Positions 46,831 through 58,822 of a stretch of DNA of 64,000 nucleotides are shown piece after piece. The notes under the pieces were generated by a model. That model worked only from the letters and a program-made list of their open reading frames with translations. It had not been told where the DNA came from and made no database searches. Each line of letters begins with the position of its first letter. Positions within the stretch are counted from its first letter, which is position 1. The position numbers and the translations under genes are program-made. The stretch is from contig NZ_CP015594.1 of the NCBI RefSeq assembly GCF_001647675.1, positions 2,356,001 through 2,420,000 of the forward strand. Reading direction: 5' to 3'. Origin of the DNA: Acinetobacter sp. NCu2D-2. GTDB lineage: Bacteria > Pseudomonadota > Gammaproteobacteria > Pseudomonadales > Moraxellaceae.

Positions 46831-47877
46831 TTAGATATTTTTTGGCAAGCTGCTGACCCAGTTCATCAAGCGAATCGCATCATTAGTACGTGCCTGAGAT
46901 GTAGATGCACCTAACAACACCACCGCTACAGGACGATTATTTAAAGTAGTATGCATCACCACACAGCGCCCTGCTTCATTAATAAATCCAGTCTTAGAAA
47001 TATTAATGTTATAGCCACCATTACGGACTAAGGCGTTGGTATTATTGGATGGTAATACACGATAACCTAAATTAAAGTCATATCGAGGTGTGGTCGAGAA
47101 CTGACGAATCACGCCATATTGTGAAGCCACATTCACCAAAATCCCTAAGTCACGCGCAGATGATACGTTACCCGGATGTAAGCCTGTAGATTCCATATAA
47201 TGCGTTGAATTCATACCTAAGGCTTTGGCTTTTTTATTCATCGCTGCGATAAACGCTGAACGGCCACCTGGATAAGTGCGTGCTAATGCGGATGCTGCTG
47301 GATTCTCAGATTTCATTAACGCAAACAGTAACACTTCTGCACGGTTCATCGTATCGCCAACACGAAGTGTCGAACTCGAAGTTTTACAGCCTGAACATGA
47401 AAAATCACTTTGTTGTAAGGTAATTTTTTCATTCATGTTTAAGCGTGCATCTGAGGTCACCACCGCAGTCATGAGCTTGGTAATTGATGCAATTGGAAGC
47501 GCAGCGTTTGAATTTTTACTATACAGCACTTCACCGGTTTGCGCGTCCATCACCAAAGCTGCACGTGCATTGACTGAGGGCTGATTGGCATGTGTCTGCG
47601 TATCTAAAATCTGTACTTTTTTTGCAGGGACTTGAGTCGTTGCAGGGGTACTGCGTAACGTCGTCGTTACTGTTGTAGACCCTTGAGGCGATGGCTCATC
47701 CAATGCATCGCCGCCATGACTCAAAAATTGGCTGGCATCTTCAGATGTCCAACTGATACTTCCTTGTGATTCTGATGGGGTTGAATTCACGATAATTTCA
47801 GCAAAGCTGCTCGAACTCATACCCATTAGAATAGAAAGCCCTAACACATGCATTAGTGGCGTCTTGTTTTTTTTCAC
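46831..47877 (-). CDS. pbpG: D-alanyl-D-alanine endopeptidase (PBP7/8)
   Basis: A 348-residue periplasmic peptidase that cuts cross-links in peptidoglycan. It has a signal peptide (GTG start, hydrophobic to about residue 26, SSSFA cleavage) and S11 motifs SITK (catalytic Ser-Lys), SEN and KTG (SKTGFINEAG). A Ser/Thr/Pro-rich stretch of about 60 residues precedes the catalytic domain. GTG 47877, with an AGGA upstream, is preferred over the TTG at 47892. In A. baumannii PBP7/8 has been linked to serum survival. Confidence 0.9.
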   Translation of the reverse strand: MKKNKTPLMHVLGLSILMGMSSSSFAEIIVNSTPSESQGSISWTSEDASQFLSHGGDALDEPSPQGSTTVTTTLRSTPATTQVPAKKVQILDTQTHANQPSVNARAALVMDAQTGEVLYSKNSNAALPIASITKLMTAVVTSDARLNMNEKITLQQSDFSCSGCKTSSSTLRVGDTMNRAEVLLFALMKSENPAASALARTYPGGRSAFIAAMNKKAKALGMNSTHYMESTGLHPGNVSSARDLGILVNVASQYGVIRQFSTTPRYDFNLGYRVLPSNNTNALVRNGGYNINISKTGFINEAGRCVVMHTTLNNRPVAVVLLGASTSQARTNDAIRLMNWVSSLPKNI

Positions 47878-48094
47878 AATTCCTTCTCTCAATTGACCGA
47901 GGTAAGATTCATTTGCCTAATACCTCTAATATGCCTTACATTTAGACACAATGCAGAACATTTTTTGATCTTGACACTGCAAATGTAGTTTTAACGATAC
48001 AATGAGAATAGGATTGCTAATTTTGTCGTTTCATTGCAAGCTTATTTTTCGTTATGTAACAAAAAAATCAAAATTTTAAAGAGGGAGAGTGTAC

Positions 48095-48730
48095 GTGATC
48101 ACAGTTTTAGTTGTAGATGACCATGAATTAGTACGCACTGGGATTTGTCGAATGCTCGAAGACCATGCCGATGTTCAGGTTGTTGGACAAGCTGAATCTG
48201 GAGAAGAAGCCATTGCGCTCGTACGCCAACATCATCCTAATGTGGTGCTTCTCGATGTAAATATGCCAGGTATTGGCGGTGTAGAAACAACGCGTCGACT
48301 CTTACAAACAGCACCCGATACCAAAGTTTTGGCGGTCAGTGGTTTAGCTGAAGAACCCTACCCTTCACTGTTATTGAAAGCTGGTGCCAAAGGCTATATC
48401 ACCAAAGGTGCACCTGTCACTGAGATGGTTCGTGCCATTAATAAAGTCGTGCAAGGTGGTAAATATTTCAGTGCGGATATTGCTGAACAACTTGCCAGTT
48501 CTTATTTATCCGATACTCAGCAATCCCCTTTCGATGCCTTGTCTGAACGTGAAATGCAAGTAGCCATGATGGTGGTGAATTGTATCAGTGCCCAAGAAAT
48601 TGCAGACAAATTGTTTGTTAGTGTTAAAACCGTCAATACCTATCGTTATCGTATTTTTGAAAAGTTAAATATTGATAGCGATGTTAAGCTGACTCACCTT
48701 GCAATGCGTTATGGCTTAATTAAACCTTAA
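48095..48730 (+). CDS. gacA: GacA/UvrY-like response regulator (NarL/LuxR type)
   Basis: A 211-residue regulator with a receiver domain (about 1-120; phosphoacceptor Asp in VVLLDVNMPG, Lys in YITKGAP) and a LuxR-type helix-turn-helix (about 145-205, LSEREMQVAMMVV...ISAQEIADKLFVSVKTV). GTG 48095, with GAGGGAG seven bases upstream, gives the usual start. Its likely sensor kinase GacS/BarA is not adjacent; the neighbour is PilS/PilR. GacA controls motility, biofilm and virulence traits in relatives. Confidence 0.88.
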   Translation: MITVLVVDDHELVRTGICRMLEDHADVQVVGQAESGEEAIALVRQHHPNVVLLDVNMPGIGGVETTRRLLQTAPDTKVLAVSGLAEEPYPSLLLKAGAKGYITKGAPVTEMVRAINKVVQGGKYFSADIAEQLASSYLSDTQQSPFDALSEREMQVAMMVVNCISAQEIADKLFVSVKTVNTYRYRIFEKLNIDSDVKLTHLAMRYGLIKP

Positions 48731-48750
48731 GCCTTTCAAAACATATCAAT

Positions 48751-50316
48751 ATGCCGCAGCGCTCGATTTATTCTGAGTTAAATCAATACCATTTAGGCTT
48801 ATGGTACAACGCTTATCGGCTAATTATTAGCATTGGTTTACTGATTGTTTTTTTGCTGACCTATTCAGATGCAAATGGCGAATTTCAGTTTCCTCTGTTA
48901 TATGGCTATGTACTGGCTACTTTTGTCGTGGTCAGTTCGATCCAACTACTGACCATCCGCTTAATCAAAAACTATGTTAGCCAGCAACTGACAATCATCT
49001 TTTTTACGGATTTATGTGCTTTAAGTTTAATGACCCTAGCTACGAATGGGCCAAACTTAAATCTCAGTCTACTGTTTGTCATCACGATATTTTCAGCATC
49101 TTTATTATTAGACTCGAAAAAGTCTCTAGTGATTACCCTGATCTCGGTAATTTCTGTAGTTTATCAGCACTTAATTAGCTCTATTTTTGAAGGGGCGAAT
49201 TTCTCTACCATTGGTAATGGCACCCTGCTCGCCTTTTTATTTTTTGTAGTCTATGGCACAGGGCAAATCGCAGTTAAACGCTTCCAGATTTTGGAAAATT
49301 TAAACTTTTCGCAGTCAATCGAACTCAATCGACTGCAAAACGTAAACCGTTATATCTTAGAACAAATTGAAACGGGCTATTTAGTGTTAGATGAAAACTG
49401 TCATGTGGTGCTAAGTAACCCTGCTGCATGTCAATTACTCGGTATATCGCCAATGTATGCACAAAATAAATTTCCGTTGTATCAGTCGCAGCCAGATCTA
49501 TTTGAGCTAATTAAATTTGAAGATTTGGCCAATGGTGAACGCTTCCAATTTGAATCACAACAAAGCCGCTATAACATTCATGTGCGGGTACAAAAACTGA
49601 TTGTTCCACATCAAACACTAATGCTCTTGGTCCTTGAAGATGCACAAAAACTCAATCAACAAGTACAGCAACTGAAACTTGCATCTTTAGGACAATTGTC
49701 TGCCAGTATTGCCCATGAAATTCGTAACCCTTTGGCAGCCATTGTTCAAGCCAATGAATTATTGACAGATAGCGATCAAGAGCAACAACAAGCACTGAGC
49801 AGCATGATTGCTAAGCAAGCTCAGCGTATTGATCGAATCATTCAAGATACCTTGAATATGGTCAAAAATAAGGAAATGCACCCTGTACTGATCAAATTAA
49901 ATGAATTTCTGCCAAATTTTATTGCGGAAGATTTATCGGATATTGCGAACCAAATCAAATTACATATGGATATACCACTTGCGATTCAATTTGATGAAGC
50001 ACAGCTCAGACAGGTGTTGATTAATTTAATCCGAAATGCCATCCGGCATAACGATCCAGAAGTGCCTTATATCGAAGTAAAAATTCATCCAAATCAGCAT
50101 AATGTTTGGATTGATGTACGTGACTTTGGTGCTGGGGTAGCTCCCCATGATCTCGCATCATTATTCAAGCCATTTTTTAGTACATCTATTAACGGTACAG
50201 GTTTGGGATTATATTTATCCCATAGTTTTTGTGAAGCAAATCAAGCACAACTGAATTATATACAACAAGAACAAGGCGCCTGCTTCCGTATCAGTAGTCG
50301 GCGCGTCGTCGTTTAA
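48751..50316 (+). CDS. pilS: Two-component sensor kinase PilS
   Basis: A 521-residue histidine kinase. Six transmembrane segments (about 20-185), then a PAS domain (about 205-290), HisKA with SASIAHEIRNPLAAI (phosphoacceptor His) and HATPase (N box LIRNAIRHND, G1 DFGAGV, G2 GTGLGLYL). It resembles PilS of Pseudomonas, which senses pilin in the membrane. It starts 20 bases after gacA and 17 before pilR. Confidence 0.9.
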   Translation: MPQRSIYSELNQYHLGLWYNAYRLIISIGLLIVFLLTYSDANGEFQFPLLYGYVLATFVVVSSIQLLTIRLIKNYVSQQLTIIFFTDLCALSLMTLATNGPNLNLSLLFVITIFSASLLLDSKKSLVITLISVISVVYQHLISSIFEGANFSTIGNGTLLAFLFFVVYGTGQIAVKRFQILENLNFSQSIELNRLQNVNRYILEQIETGYLVLDENCHVVLSNPAACQLLGISPMYAQNKFPLYQSQPDLFELIKFEDLANGERFQFESQQSRYNIHVRVQKLIVPHQTLMLLVLEDAQKLNQQVQQLKLASLGQLSASIAHEIRNPLAAIVQANELLTDSDQEQQQALSSMIAKQAQRIDRIIQDTLNMVKNKEMHPVLIKLNEFLPNFIAEDLSDIANQIKLHMDIPLAIQFDEAQLRQVLINLIRNAIRHNDPEVPYIEVKIHPNQHNVWIDVRDFGAGVAPHDLASLFKPFFSTSINGTGLGLYLSHSFCEANQAQLNYIQQEQGACFRISSRRVVV

Positions 50317-50333
50317 AATAAAGGGGAAATCAC

Positions 50334-51749
50334 GTGGAGCAACAGCCACTGGTCTTATTGGTCGATGATGAAGAAGATCTTTGTACTTTAATGCAAATGT
50401 CTTTAATGCGGATGGGAATTAAAACCCATATCGCACATCGTTTAGCAGATGCCAAACAACGTCTAACGGATTATCAATACGATGCCTGTCTGACTGACTT
50501 AAATCTACCTGATGGAAATGGTCTACAACTTTTAGACTGGATCAATCAGCATTGTCCGAGCCTACCTGTGGCTGTATTAACGGCTTATGGCAATATGGAC
50601 ATTGCGATCGCTGCACTTAAAGCAGGTGCTTTCGATTTTGTCAGTAAACCGATCAACCAGAAGCATCTAGAACAACTTCTACAAAAAGCCCTGAATAAAC
50701 CCGTTGATTATGCACAGCAAAGTCAGGAAGACGCGCTCGAACACCGAATGCTTATCGGTCAATCTCAACCGATTCAACAATTACGGATCACATTAAAAAA
50801 ATTAGCCCGTTCACAAGCGCCTGTGTTTATTACAGGCGAATCGGGTACAGGTAAAGAAGTGGTTGCCAACCTCGTCCACCGCCTAAGCAACCGTAATGAA
50901 GGACCTTTCATCGCAATTAACTGCGGTGCGATTCCATCTGAATTAATGGAAAGTGAACTCTTTGGGCACAAAAAAGGTAGCTTTACCGGTGCTACTCAAG
51001 ATAAACAGGGTCTAATTCAATCAGCACATGGTGGGAGCTTGTTCTTAGATGAAATTGCTGAGCTCCCACTTTCTATGCAGGTCAAATTATTGCGCGCTGT
51101 ACAGGAGAAACGTATTCGGCCACTCGGTTCAGATACTGAAATTGATGTCGATTTTCGTGTCATCAGTGCCAGTCATCAAGATTTGGATGCCCTAGTTCAA
51201 CAAGGAAAATTTCGTCAGGATCTGTATTTCCGCATTCATGTTATGGATTTGGAACTGCCACCCCTGCGTGAACGTGGCAATGATATTTTGCTTCTTGCTG
51301 AACATTTTATTCAGAAAATTGCCAAAGAATGGGAAATCCCAACCAAACGTTTAACTGAGCGCAGTAAAGAGCTCCTTTTAGGGCAATATTATCCGGGAAA
51401 TGTGCGTGAGTTACGTAATATTATTGAACGTGCAATGACTTTATCTGATGAAGAATTCATTGATATTCAGCATTTGCAAACTGCCCCATTAAGACAAAAT
51501 ATTGTCGCTCCTGATGATTCGAATACGGCGCAAGTCGCAACGAATACAGATAGCTTTAGCATTCCCAAAAAACTGCCTGAAGAAGGGCTAGAGCTCTTCA
51601 TGGAAAAAATTGAAAAAGAAATTCTGCTCAATGCGTTGAATATCACGCATTGGAATCGTACCTTAGCTGCAAAAAAACTTGGTATGACTTTCCGATCTTT
51701 ACGCTATCGCCTAAAGAAATTTGGCTTAGATACCGATGAAGAAGAATAA
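50334..51749 (+). CDS. pilR: Sigma-54-dependent response regulator PilR
   Basis: A 471-residue NtrC-type regulator activating pilin (pilA) transcription with sigma-54. Receiver domain (about 1-120, phosphoacceptor Asp in ACLTDLNLPD), AAA+ domain (Walker A GESGTGKE, GSFTGA loop, which contacts sigma-54, and Walker B LFLDEIAELP), and a C-terminal Fis-type HTH (NRTLAAKKLGMTFRSLRYRL). GTG start, 17 bases after pilS. pilA itself is not in this window. Confidence 0.92.
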   Translation: MEQQPLVLLVDDEEDLCTLMQMSLMRMGIKTHIAHRLADAKQRLTDYQYDACLTDLNLPDGNGLQLLDWINQHCPSLPVAVLTAYGNMDIAIAALKAGAFDFVSKPINQKHLEQLLQKALNKPVDYAQQSQEDALEHRMLIGQSQPIQQLRITLKKLARSQAPVFITGESGTGKEVVANLVHRLSNRNEGPFIAINCGAIPSELMESELFGHKKGSFTGATQDKQGLIQSAHGGSLFLDEIAELPLSMQVKLLRAVQEKRIRPLGSDTEIDVDFRVISASHQDLDALVQQGKFRQDLYFRIHVMDLELPPLRERGNDILLLAEHFIQKIAKEWEIPTKRLTERSKELLLGQYYPGNVRELRNIIERAMTLSDEEFIDIQHLQTAPLRQNIVAPDDSNTAQVATNTDSFSIPKKLPEEGLELFMEKIEKEILLNALNITHWNRTLAAKKLGMTFRSLRYRLKKFGLDTDEEE

Positions 51750-51753
51750 AGAT

Positions 51754-52926
51754 TTATTTATGTAGCAGTAATAAATCTGTGATGTGCTCGAGATAGCTTT
51801 CTTCTCGGGCATCTAGTCCCAATGGATAGGTCAAATGAGGTTGTACCCCAATACCCTCAATCGGGCGACCTGATGGACTGAAGTACTGGGCAACTGTCAT
51901 TTGAATTGCGGAGCCATTACTGAGTGGAAAAAGTTTCTGGATAACGCCTTTTCCATAACTTTTTTCACCGACAATCCATGCCCGATTATGTTCTTTCATT
52001 GCAGCTGTAAAGACTTCTGCTGCGGATGCAGAACGCTGATTAATCACAATACCAATCTTCAGCTGATTAAACTCATTGCCTGGCAGTGCCTGAAAGGCTT
52101 GCTCTCCTTCCGAACGACTTTTCGTCGTCACAATAATGCCCTGGTTTAAAAATAAATCAGCTGTTTCAACCGCAGAAGAAAGTAGTCCACCAGGATTATT
52201 TCTTAAATCAAATAACACGGCTTTTAGGCGTTGATCCTGCGCATTATCTAAAATGCGTTTAATTTCATTGGCAGTATCTTGTTGGAAAACTTTCAGCTTA
52301 ATTAACAGTACTTGATTGTTATATAACTGCGTCTGTATCTCGGTTTCTATCTTGGTATTTCGAACAAGATTCAACACTGGACTTTGTGGTGTGAGCTGCA
52401 AACTTAAGGTCGATCCGATTGAACCACTTAACAAATGACGTACTTGCTCATGATTCAGTGTTGTTAACACTTGATCATCAATTTTATAAACGGACTGACC
52501 ATTATTTAAGCCCAATTTGGCTGAATCAGAGTCATTTTTTAGACCTTGAATGACCCATTGCTTACGCTGTGGTTGATACGTCAGATCAAAATCAATACTG
52601 GCTAAATCGCCTTCGGTATATTGGCGTAGTTGTTTAAAATCTTCAGGTGAGAGATAACGAGAATAACGATCGAGTCCAGAAACCAAACCTTGAATGGCTT
52701 GCTGGAATAACGCGATATCATTTTTTTCTTGAATATAATTGTCTTTCACAAGACCATAAATTTGTACAAACTCTTGAATGGAGGAAACGGGAATTTCACT
52801 ATAAGTTTGAGTATCCGTTTCCATATCATCAAGTGCTAGTTGCGAACTCCCAGCACTCCATGCCACATGGCTCGAACATATCAGTAAGCAAGAAACAATC
52901 AGTGACTTACAAAAAGATCGAACCAT
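51754..52926 (-). CDS. C-terminal processing protease (S41 family, CtpA-like)
   Basis: A 390-residue secreted or periplasmic serine protease. Signal peptide at about 1-25, PDZ domain about 105-180, peptidase domain with SASAAE (catalytic Ser about 301) and GEKSYGKGVIQ (catalytic Lys about 326). CtpA-type enzymes cut peptidoglycan hydrolases and other envelope proteins. It lies 16 bases after gpmI on the same strand and converges with pilR with 4 bases between. Confidence 0.9.
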   Translation of the reverse strand: MVRSFCKSLIVSCLLICSSHVAWSAGSSQLALDDMETDTQTYSEIPVSSIQEFVQIYGLVKDNYIQEKNDIALFQQAIQGLVSGLDRYSRYLSPEDFKQLRQYTEGDLASIDFDLTYQPQRKQWVIQGLKNDSDSAKLGLNNGQSVYKIDDQVLTTLNHEQVRHLLSGSIGSTLSLQLTPQSPVLNLVRNTKIETEIQTQLYNNQVLLIKLKVFQQDTANEIKRILDNAQDQRLKAVLFDLRNNPGGLLSSAVETADLFLNQGIIVTTKSRSEGEQAFQALPGNEFNQLKIGIVINQRSASAAEVFTAAMKEHNRAWIVGEKSYGKGVIQKLFPLSNGSAIQMTVAQYFSPSGRPIEGIGVQPHLTYPLGLDAREESYLEHITDLLLLHK

Positions 52927-52942
52927 GCTTTATCCTTATTAT

Positions 52943-54493
52943 TTAAGCGTTTGCTAATGTCACCAAGTTACGACCTTTCATTTCCGCAGGCACTGGAATA
53001 TTCATTAGGCTCAAGAGTGTAGGTGCAACATCTGCCAGCACACCACCTTCTGCAATTGTTGCTGAAGTTGGACCCACATAAATGAACGGAACCAATTCAG
53101 TCGTATGCTGAGTATGCACCTGACCGCTTTGATAATCCTGCATTTGTTCTACATTACCATGGTCAGCAGTGATTAGCATATGGCCTTTTTGTGCCATTAC
53201 TGCATCATAAACTCGGCCTAAGCAAGTGTCGACCGCTTCAACTGCTTTGACTGCCGCCTCAAATACACCCGTATGACCAACCATGTCACCGTTAGCGTAG
53301 TTCACCACCAAAAGATCAAATTCACCTGAGTTAATCGCAGCAACCAATTCATCAGTCACTTCATATGCGCTCATTTCAGGTTTCAAGTCATATGTTGCAA
53401 CGCTTGGTGAAGGAATCAAAATACGTTTTTCACCTGGGTATTCGTCTTCACGACCACCACTGAAGAAAAATGTTACGTGGGCATATTTTTCAGTTTCCGC
53501 AATACGCAGCTGAGTTTTACCCAAGTTAGACAGGTATTCACCAATTGAGTTCACCAATGCTTCTGGCATATAAGCCACAGGTGCATCAATGGTTGCTTGG
53601 TAACGGGTCAACATGACAAATTTTGCAAGATTTGGAACCACTTTACGTTCAAAACCAGCAAAGTCTTTTTCAACAAATGCTTTCGTGATTTCACGTGCAC
53701 GGTCAGCACGGAAGTTCATAAATACCACGCTATCGTTATCTTGAATCTTAGCGACATCACCAATACGTGTTGCTTTAACGAATTCATCAGACTCATCTGC
53801 AGCATAGGCTTGCTCAAGACCATCAACAGCAGTAGCAGCGGTACGTGCAGCCTCACCCTCGGTCAATAAACGATAAGCTTGTTCAACACGATCCCAACGG
53901 TTATCACGGTCCATGGCAAAGTAACGACCAATCATAGTCGCAATACGACCTTGACCTGGATATTGCGCGAACAATGCATCTAACTTTTCAAGAGAAGGTT
54001 GTGCACTACGCGGTGGTGTATCACGACCGTCTAAAAATGCATGTAGATAAACTTGAGCACCACGTTTAAGCGCAAGTTCAGCCATCGCCACAATATGATC
54101 TTGGTGCGAATGTACGCCCCCTTCAGACAAAAGACCCATGATATGTACAGCACCCTGAGATGCTTTGGCTTTTTCTACTGCATCTACAAGGACTTCATGC
54201 TCAAAGAATGCACCAGTACGAATGTCTTTGGTGATACGTGTAAAATCTTGATACAGCACACGACCTGCACCTAGGTTCATGTGACCTACTTCAGAGTTAC
54301 CCATCTGACCGTCAGGCAGACCCACATCTTCACCAGAACCTGAGATCAAACCATGCGGATGCTTCTCTTGCATCGCAGTTAAGTTTGGTCGTTTAGCTGC
54401 TAAAAACGCATTGTCTTCGACCGCTTCGCGATGACCCACACCATCCATAATTACCAATACGTGAGGGATTTTGCCAGCAGTTGCATCCGTCAT
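52943..54493 (-). CDS. gpmI: 2,3-bisphosphoglycerate-independent phosphoglycerate mutase
   Basis: A 516-residue manganese enzyme interconverting 3- and 2-phosphoglycerate. The metal-site start is [11 protein letters not shown] (D17), the catalytic serine is S67 in [10 protein letters not shown], and the second metal set [13 protein letters not shown] and [11 protein letters not shown] is intact. Length is normal. The gpmI-S41 protease pair is common in Acinetobacter and Pseudomonas. Confidence 0.96.
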   Translation of the reverse strand: MTDATAGKIPHVLVIMDGVGHREAVEDNAFLAAKRPNLTAMQEKHPHGLISGSGEDVGLPDGQMGNSEVGHMNLGAGRVLYQDFTRITKDIRTGAFFEHEVLVDAVEKAKASQGAVHIMGLLSEGGVHSHQDHIVAMAELALKRGAQVYLHAFLDGRDTPPRSAQPSLEKLDALFAQYPGQGRIATMIGRYFAMDRDNRWDRVEQAYRLLTEGEAARTAATAVDGLEQAYAADESDEFVKATRIGDVAKIQDNDSVVFMNFRADRAREITKAFVEKDFAGFERKVVPNLAKFVMLTRYQATIDAPVAYMPEALVNSIGEYLSNLGKTQLRIAETEKYAHVTFFFSGGREDEYPGEKRILIPSPSVATYDLKPEMSAYEVTDELVAAINSGEFDLLVVNYANGDMVGHTGVFEAAVKAVEAVDTCLGRVYDAVMAQKGHMLITADHGNVEQMQDYQSGQVHTQHTTELVPFIYVGPTSATIAEGGVLADVAPTLLSLMNIPVPAEMKGRNLVTLANA

Positions 54494-54615
54494 AATGAAT
54501 ACTCTTTCGTTTAAGATTTAATCGCTCTATTTTAGCGAATTTTGTCATCAGAGACTATGACCGAATCATGGTTTAAGTCTCTCATTACGATTGATTTGTT
54601 CTATTTAAGCTAAGT

Positions 54616-55686
54616 TTATCGCGCGCGATGTAACAGCCATCCACCAATTAAAAAGATCAGTAAAATTGGAATAAAGACGAACCACGCTGGCGATGGCGCA
54701 TAAACCAAACTTGCGTAGCCCATAAAGTCTTGTAAGTAGAAAAAGCCTAAACCTACGAACAAAGCGATCACCAAACGGAAGCCCATTGACTGTTGACGTA
54801 ATGGTCCAAAAATAAATGAACACGCCACAACTACCAAAGCAATCAACGCAAATGGTGAGCCAACTTTTTGCCAAAATGCCAATTCATAAGTTTTAGGCAC
54901 TTGGCTATATTCATGCATATAGCTCATGAAGCTGACCAGCTGACTAGGTGATAGATCTTCAGGATCAATCGTCACCATATGGACATATTTGGGTTGTAGT
55001 GCCAGTGCCAATGGCTGTGTATCATGGGTGCTTAAATTGGCTGTTCCATCTTGAAGAATATTGACTTCTTCAGTTTGATTGAGCTTCCAAGAGCCATCTT
55101 GGACGAACTGACCATCCTGTGCACGTAAGGTACTACGTAAACGATAATCTTGGTCAAAGTCGACCATTTGTACATTTTTAAGTTCACCTTTCGCATTGGC
55201 ATAATCAATGAAAATAAAACGCTGCCCTTCACGCGTCCAGTAACCACGAACTTCACCGACTTTAACGGGTTTATTAAAGCTTTTAATCGCTTTGGCTTGC
55301 TCATTGGTATATGGAATCACCCATTCACTCAGCGCAAATGACAAAATCACCAGAATCAATGCCGAGCGGATCACCCAACCTACAATACGCCATAAGCTCA
55401 CGCCCACAGAACGCATCACGATCAGTTCACTGTTCGATGCCAAAGTGCCAAGACCCAATACCGCACCAATCAGTGCCGCGATCGGTAAAATCTCATACAA
55501 ATAAGTCGGTGCACCCCAAAGCACATATTTCAAGGCTTCCCATGCACCATAACCTTCTTTTAACGAGCCAAGCTCACCCAAATAAGTGAACAGTACTTGT
55601 AAACCTGAAAGTACGGCAGTTGCGCCCAACATTGCCAGCGCAGTAGTTTGGGTCACATGTTTTGCAACTATACGACGTGCCAACAT
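54616..55686 (-). CDS. lptG: LPS export permease LptG
   Basis: A 356-residue inner-membrane permease of the LptB2FG lipopolysaccharide transporter. Six transmembrane helices (three at each end) flank a periplasmic beta-jellyroll (about 130-265) with the family pattern YWTREGQRFIFID. It starts two bases after the lptF stop. Acinetobacter can survive LPS loss, so its essentiality may differ from E. coli. Confidence 0.93.
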   Translation of the reverse strand: MLARRIVAKHVTQTTALAMLGATAVLSGLQVLFTYLGELGSLKEGYGAWEALKYVLWGAPTYLYEILPIAALIGAVLGLGTLASNSELIVMRSVGVSLWRIVGWVIRSALILVILSFALSEWVIPYTNEQAKAIKSFNKPVKVGEVRGYWTREGQRFIFIDYANAKGELKNVQMVDFDQDYRLRSTLRAQDGQFVQDGSWKLNQTEEVNILQDGTANLSTHDTQPLALALQPKYVHMVTIDPEDLSPSQLVSFMSYMHEYSQVPKTYELAFWQKVGSPFALIALVVVACSFIFGPLRQQSMGFRLVIALFVGLGFFYLQDFMGYASLVYAPSPAWFVFIPILLIFLIGGWLLHRAR

Positions 55687-55688
55687 TG

Positions 55689-56792
55689 TTAAGACCTCAC
55701 TCGCTGAATCTGTTTCTTAATTTTGGGTGCTAATTTTTGCTTACGGGAGAATAAAGCACCTGCAATGGCATACGCCATCAAGACCAATGGATAGGCAAAG
55801 ATTCCCATTTCACCCTTACTGACTCGTGTTTTTACCGCCATCAACGCCACAATTAAGCTGGCGAAAATTAATAATGCAGGGAACAGTTTCAAATAACGCC
55901 CTTGACGAGGACTCACTTCAGACAAAGCCACCGCCAAGATCAACGCAATAATCATGGCAAAAGGAACAAATAGACGCCAACCCAACTCACTACTCACGAC
56001 AGGATCTTGACGGTTTTCCCAAAGCTGTGAAATTGGCAATGCTTCTACATCACTGCTTTCAAATTTAGCTTCTTTATCATTTTCTAAACGTAAGCGATAA
56101 GACTGGAACTCGGCTTGAGTATATTTTGGTGTACCTGGGAAGATTTCATAACGGCGACCTTGGACTAGGTCAACAACGTTCGCGCTATTGTCATCTTTAA
56201 TTTCAACGCGTGTCGCTTCCTGAGCCAAAATCATGACATCAGGCTTGCCCTCTTTGGTTGCGCGCTGATAGAAGAAAATATCTTTTAAATTTTTACGATC
56301 TTCAGACAAGCTGCCGGCATAAATCGTATAGGGACCAGAGGAAATAAACTCTTTTGGTCTGACTAAGTCAAAGCCTGTACGTACCGCCTGCTCATTGGTT
56401 AATGCATCGAACTGACGTAAGCCCCATGATGACACCCAAATCATCAAGACGCCTTGCACCACGACAAAGACCAAAGTCATTGGAATCAGCAAACGCGCCA
56501 GCTTATGACGGCTCACCCCACTACCATTTAACACGGCCATTTCATGGTCGACATATAAACGACCAAACACCAGCATCAAACCAATAAAGAAACCTAAAGG
56601 AAGAATTAAAGTTAAAAATTCAGGAAGTCGGTAGCCAATGATGCTAAATAAAATTCCCGCATCTAAACGACCTTGTGCCGCCATACCAAAATACTTGATC
56701 AATCGACCACCCATCATGATCAAGGTCAATAAGGCAATCACAACCAAGGATGTCGACACCACTTGCTTGACTAGGTAACGCCGAATAATCAA
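55689..56792 (-). CDS. lptF: LPS export permease LptF
   Basis: A 367-residue partner of LptG. Six transmembrane helices in two groups flank a periplasmic domain (about 140-265). Starts IIRRYLVKQVVSTSLVVI as in the family, with the coupling region GVSRHKLARLLIP. It is divergent from pepA, the same arrangement as in E. coli; the promoters share the 159-bp gap. Confidence 0.93.
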   Translation of the reverse strand: MIIRRYLVKQVVSTSLVVIALLTLIMMGGRLIKYFGMAAQGRLDAGILFSIIGYRLPEFLTLILPLGFFIGLMLVFGRLYVDHEMAVLNGSGVSRHKLARLLIPMTLVFVVVQGVLMIWVSSWGLRQFDALTNEQAVRTGFDLVRPKEFISSGPYTIYAGSLSEDRKNLKDIFFYQRATKEGKPDVMILAQEATRVEIKDDNSANVVDLVQGRRYEIFPGTPKYTQAEFQSYRLRLENDKEAKFESSDVEALPISQLWENRQDPVVSSELGWRLFVPFAMIIALILAVALSEVSPRQGRYLKLFPALLIFASLIVALMAVKTRVSKGEMGIFAYPLVLMAYAIAGALFSRKQKLAPKIKKQIQRVRS

Positions 56793-56945
56793 ATTTAATC
56801 TTCCAATAAATAAGGGGGTAATAAACTTGGCTTAGTTTACCCGAATGTGAATGTTAAAAATATAAAAGCGATATGTGTGTTGCACATTGAAACTCTATTC
56901 AGAAAAATGTTTCAATGGTTTGCAAATTTGATAAGGCTTGTATAA

Positions 56946-58800
<1,855 letters not shown>

Positions 58801-58822
58801 AAACGCTTCTAAGGAGATGCAA

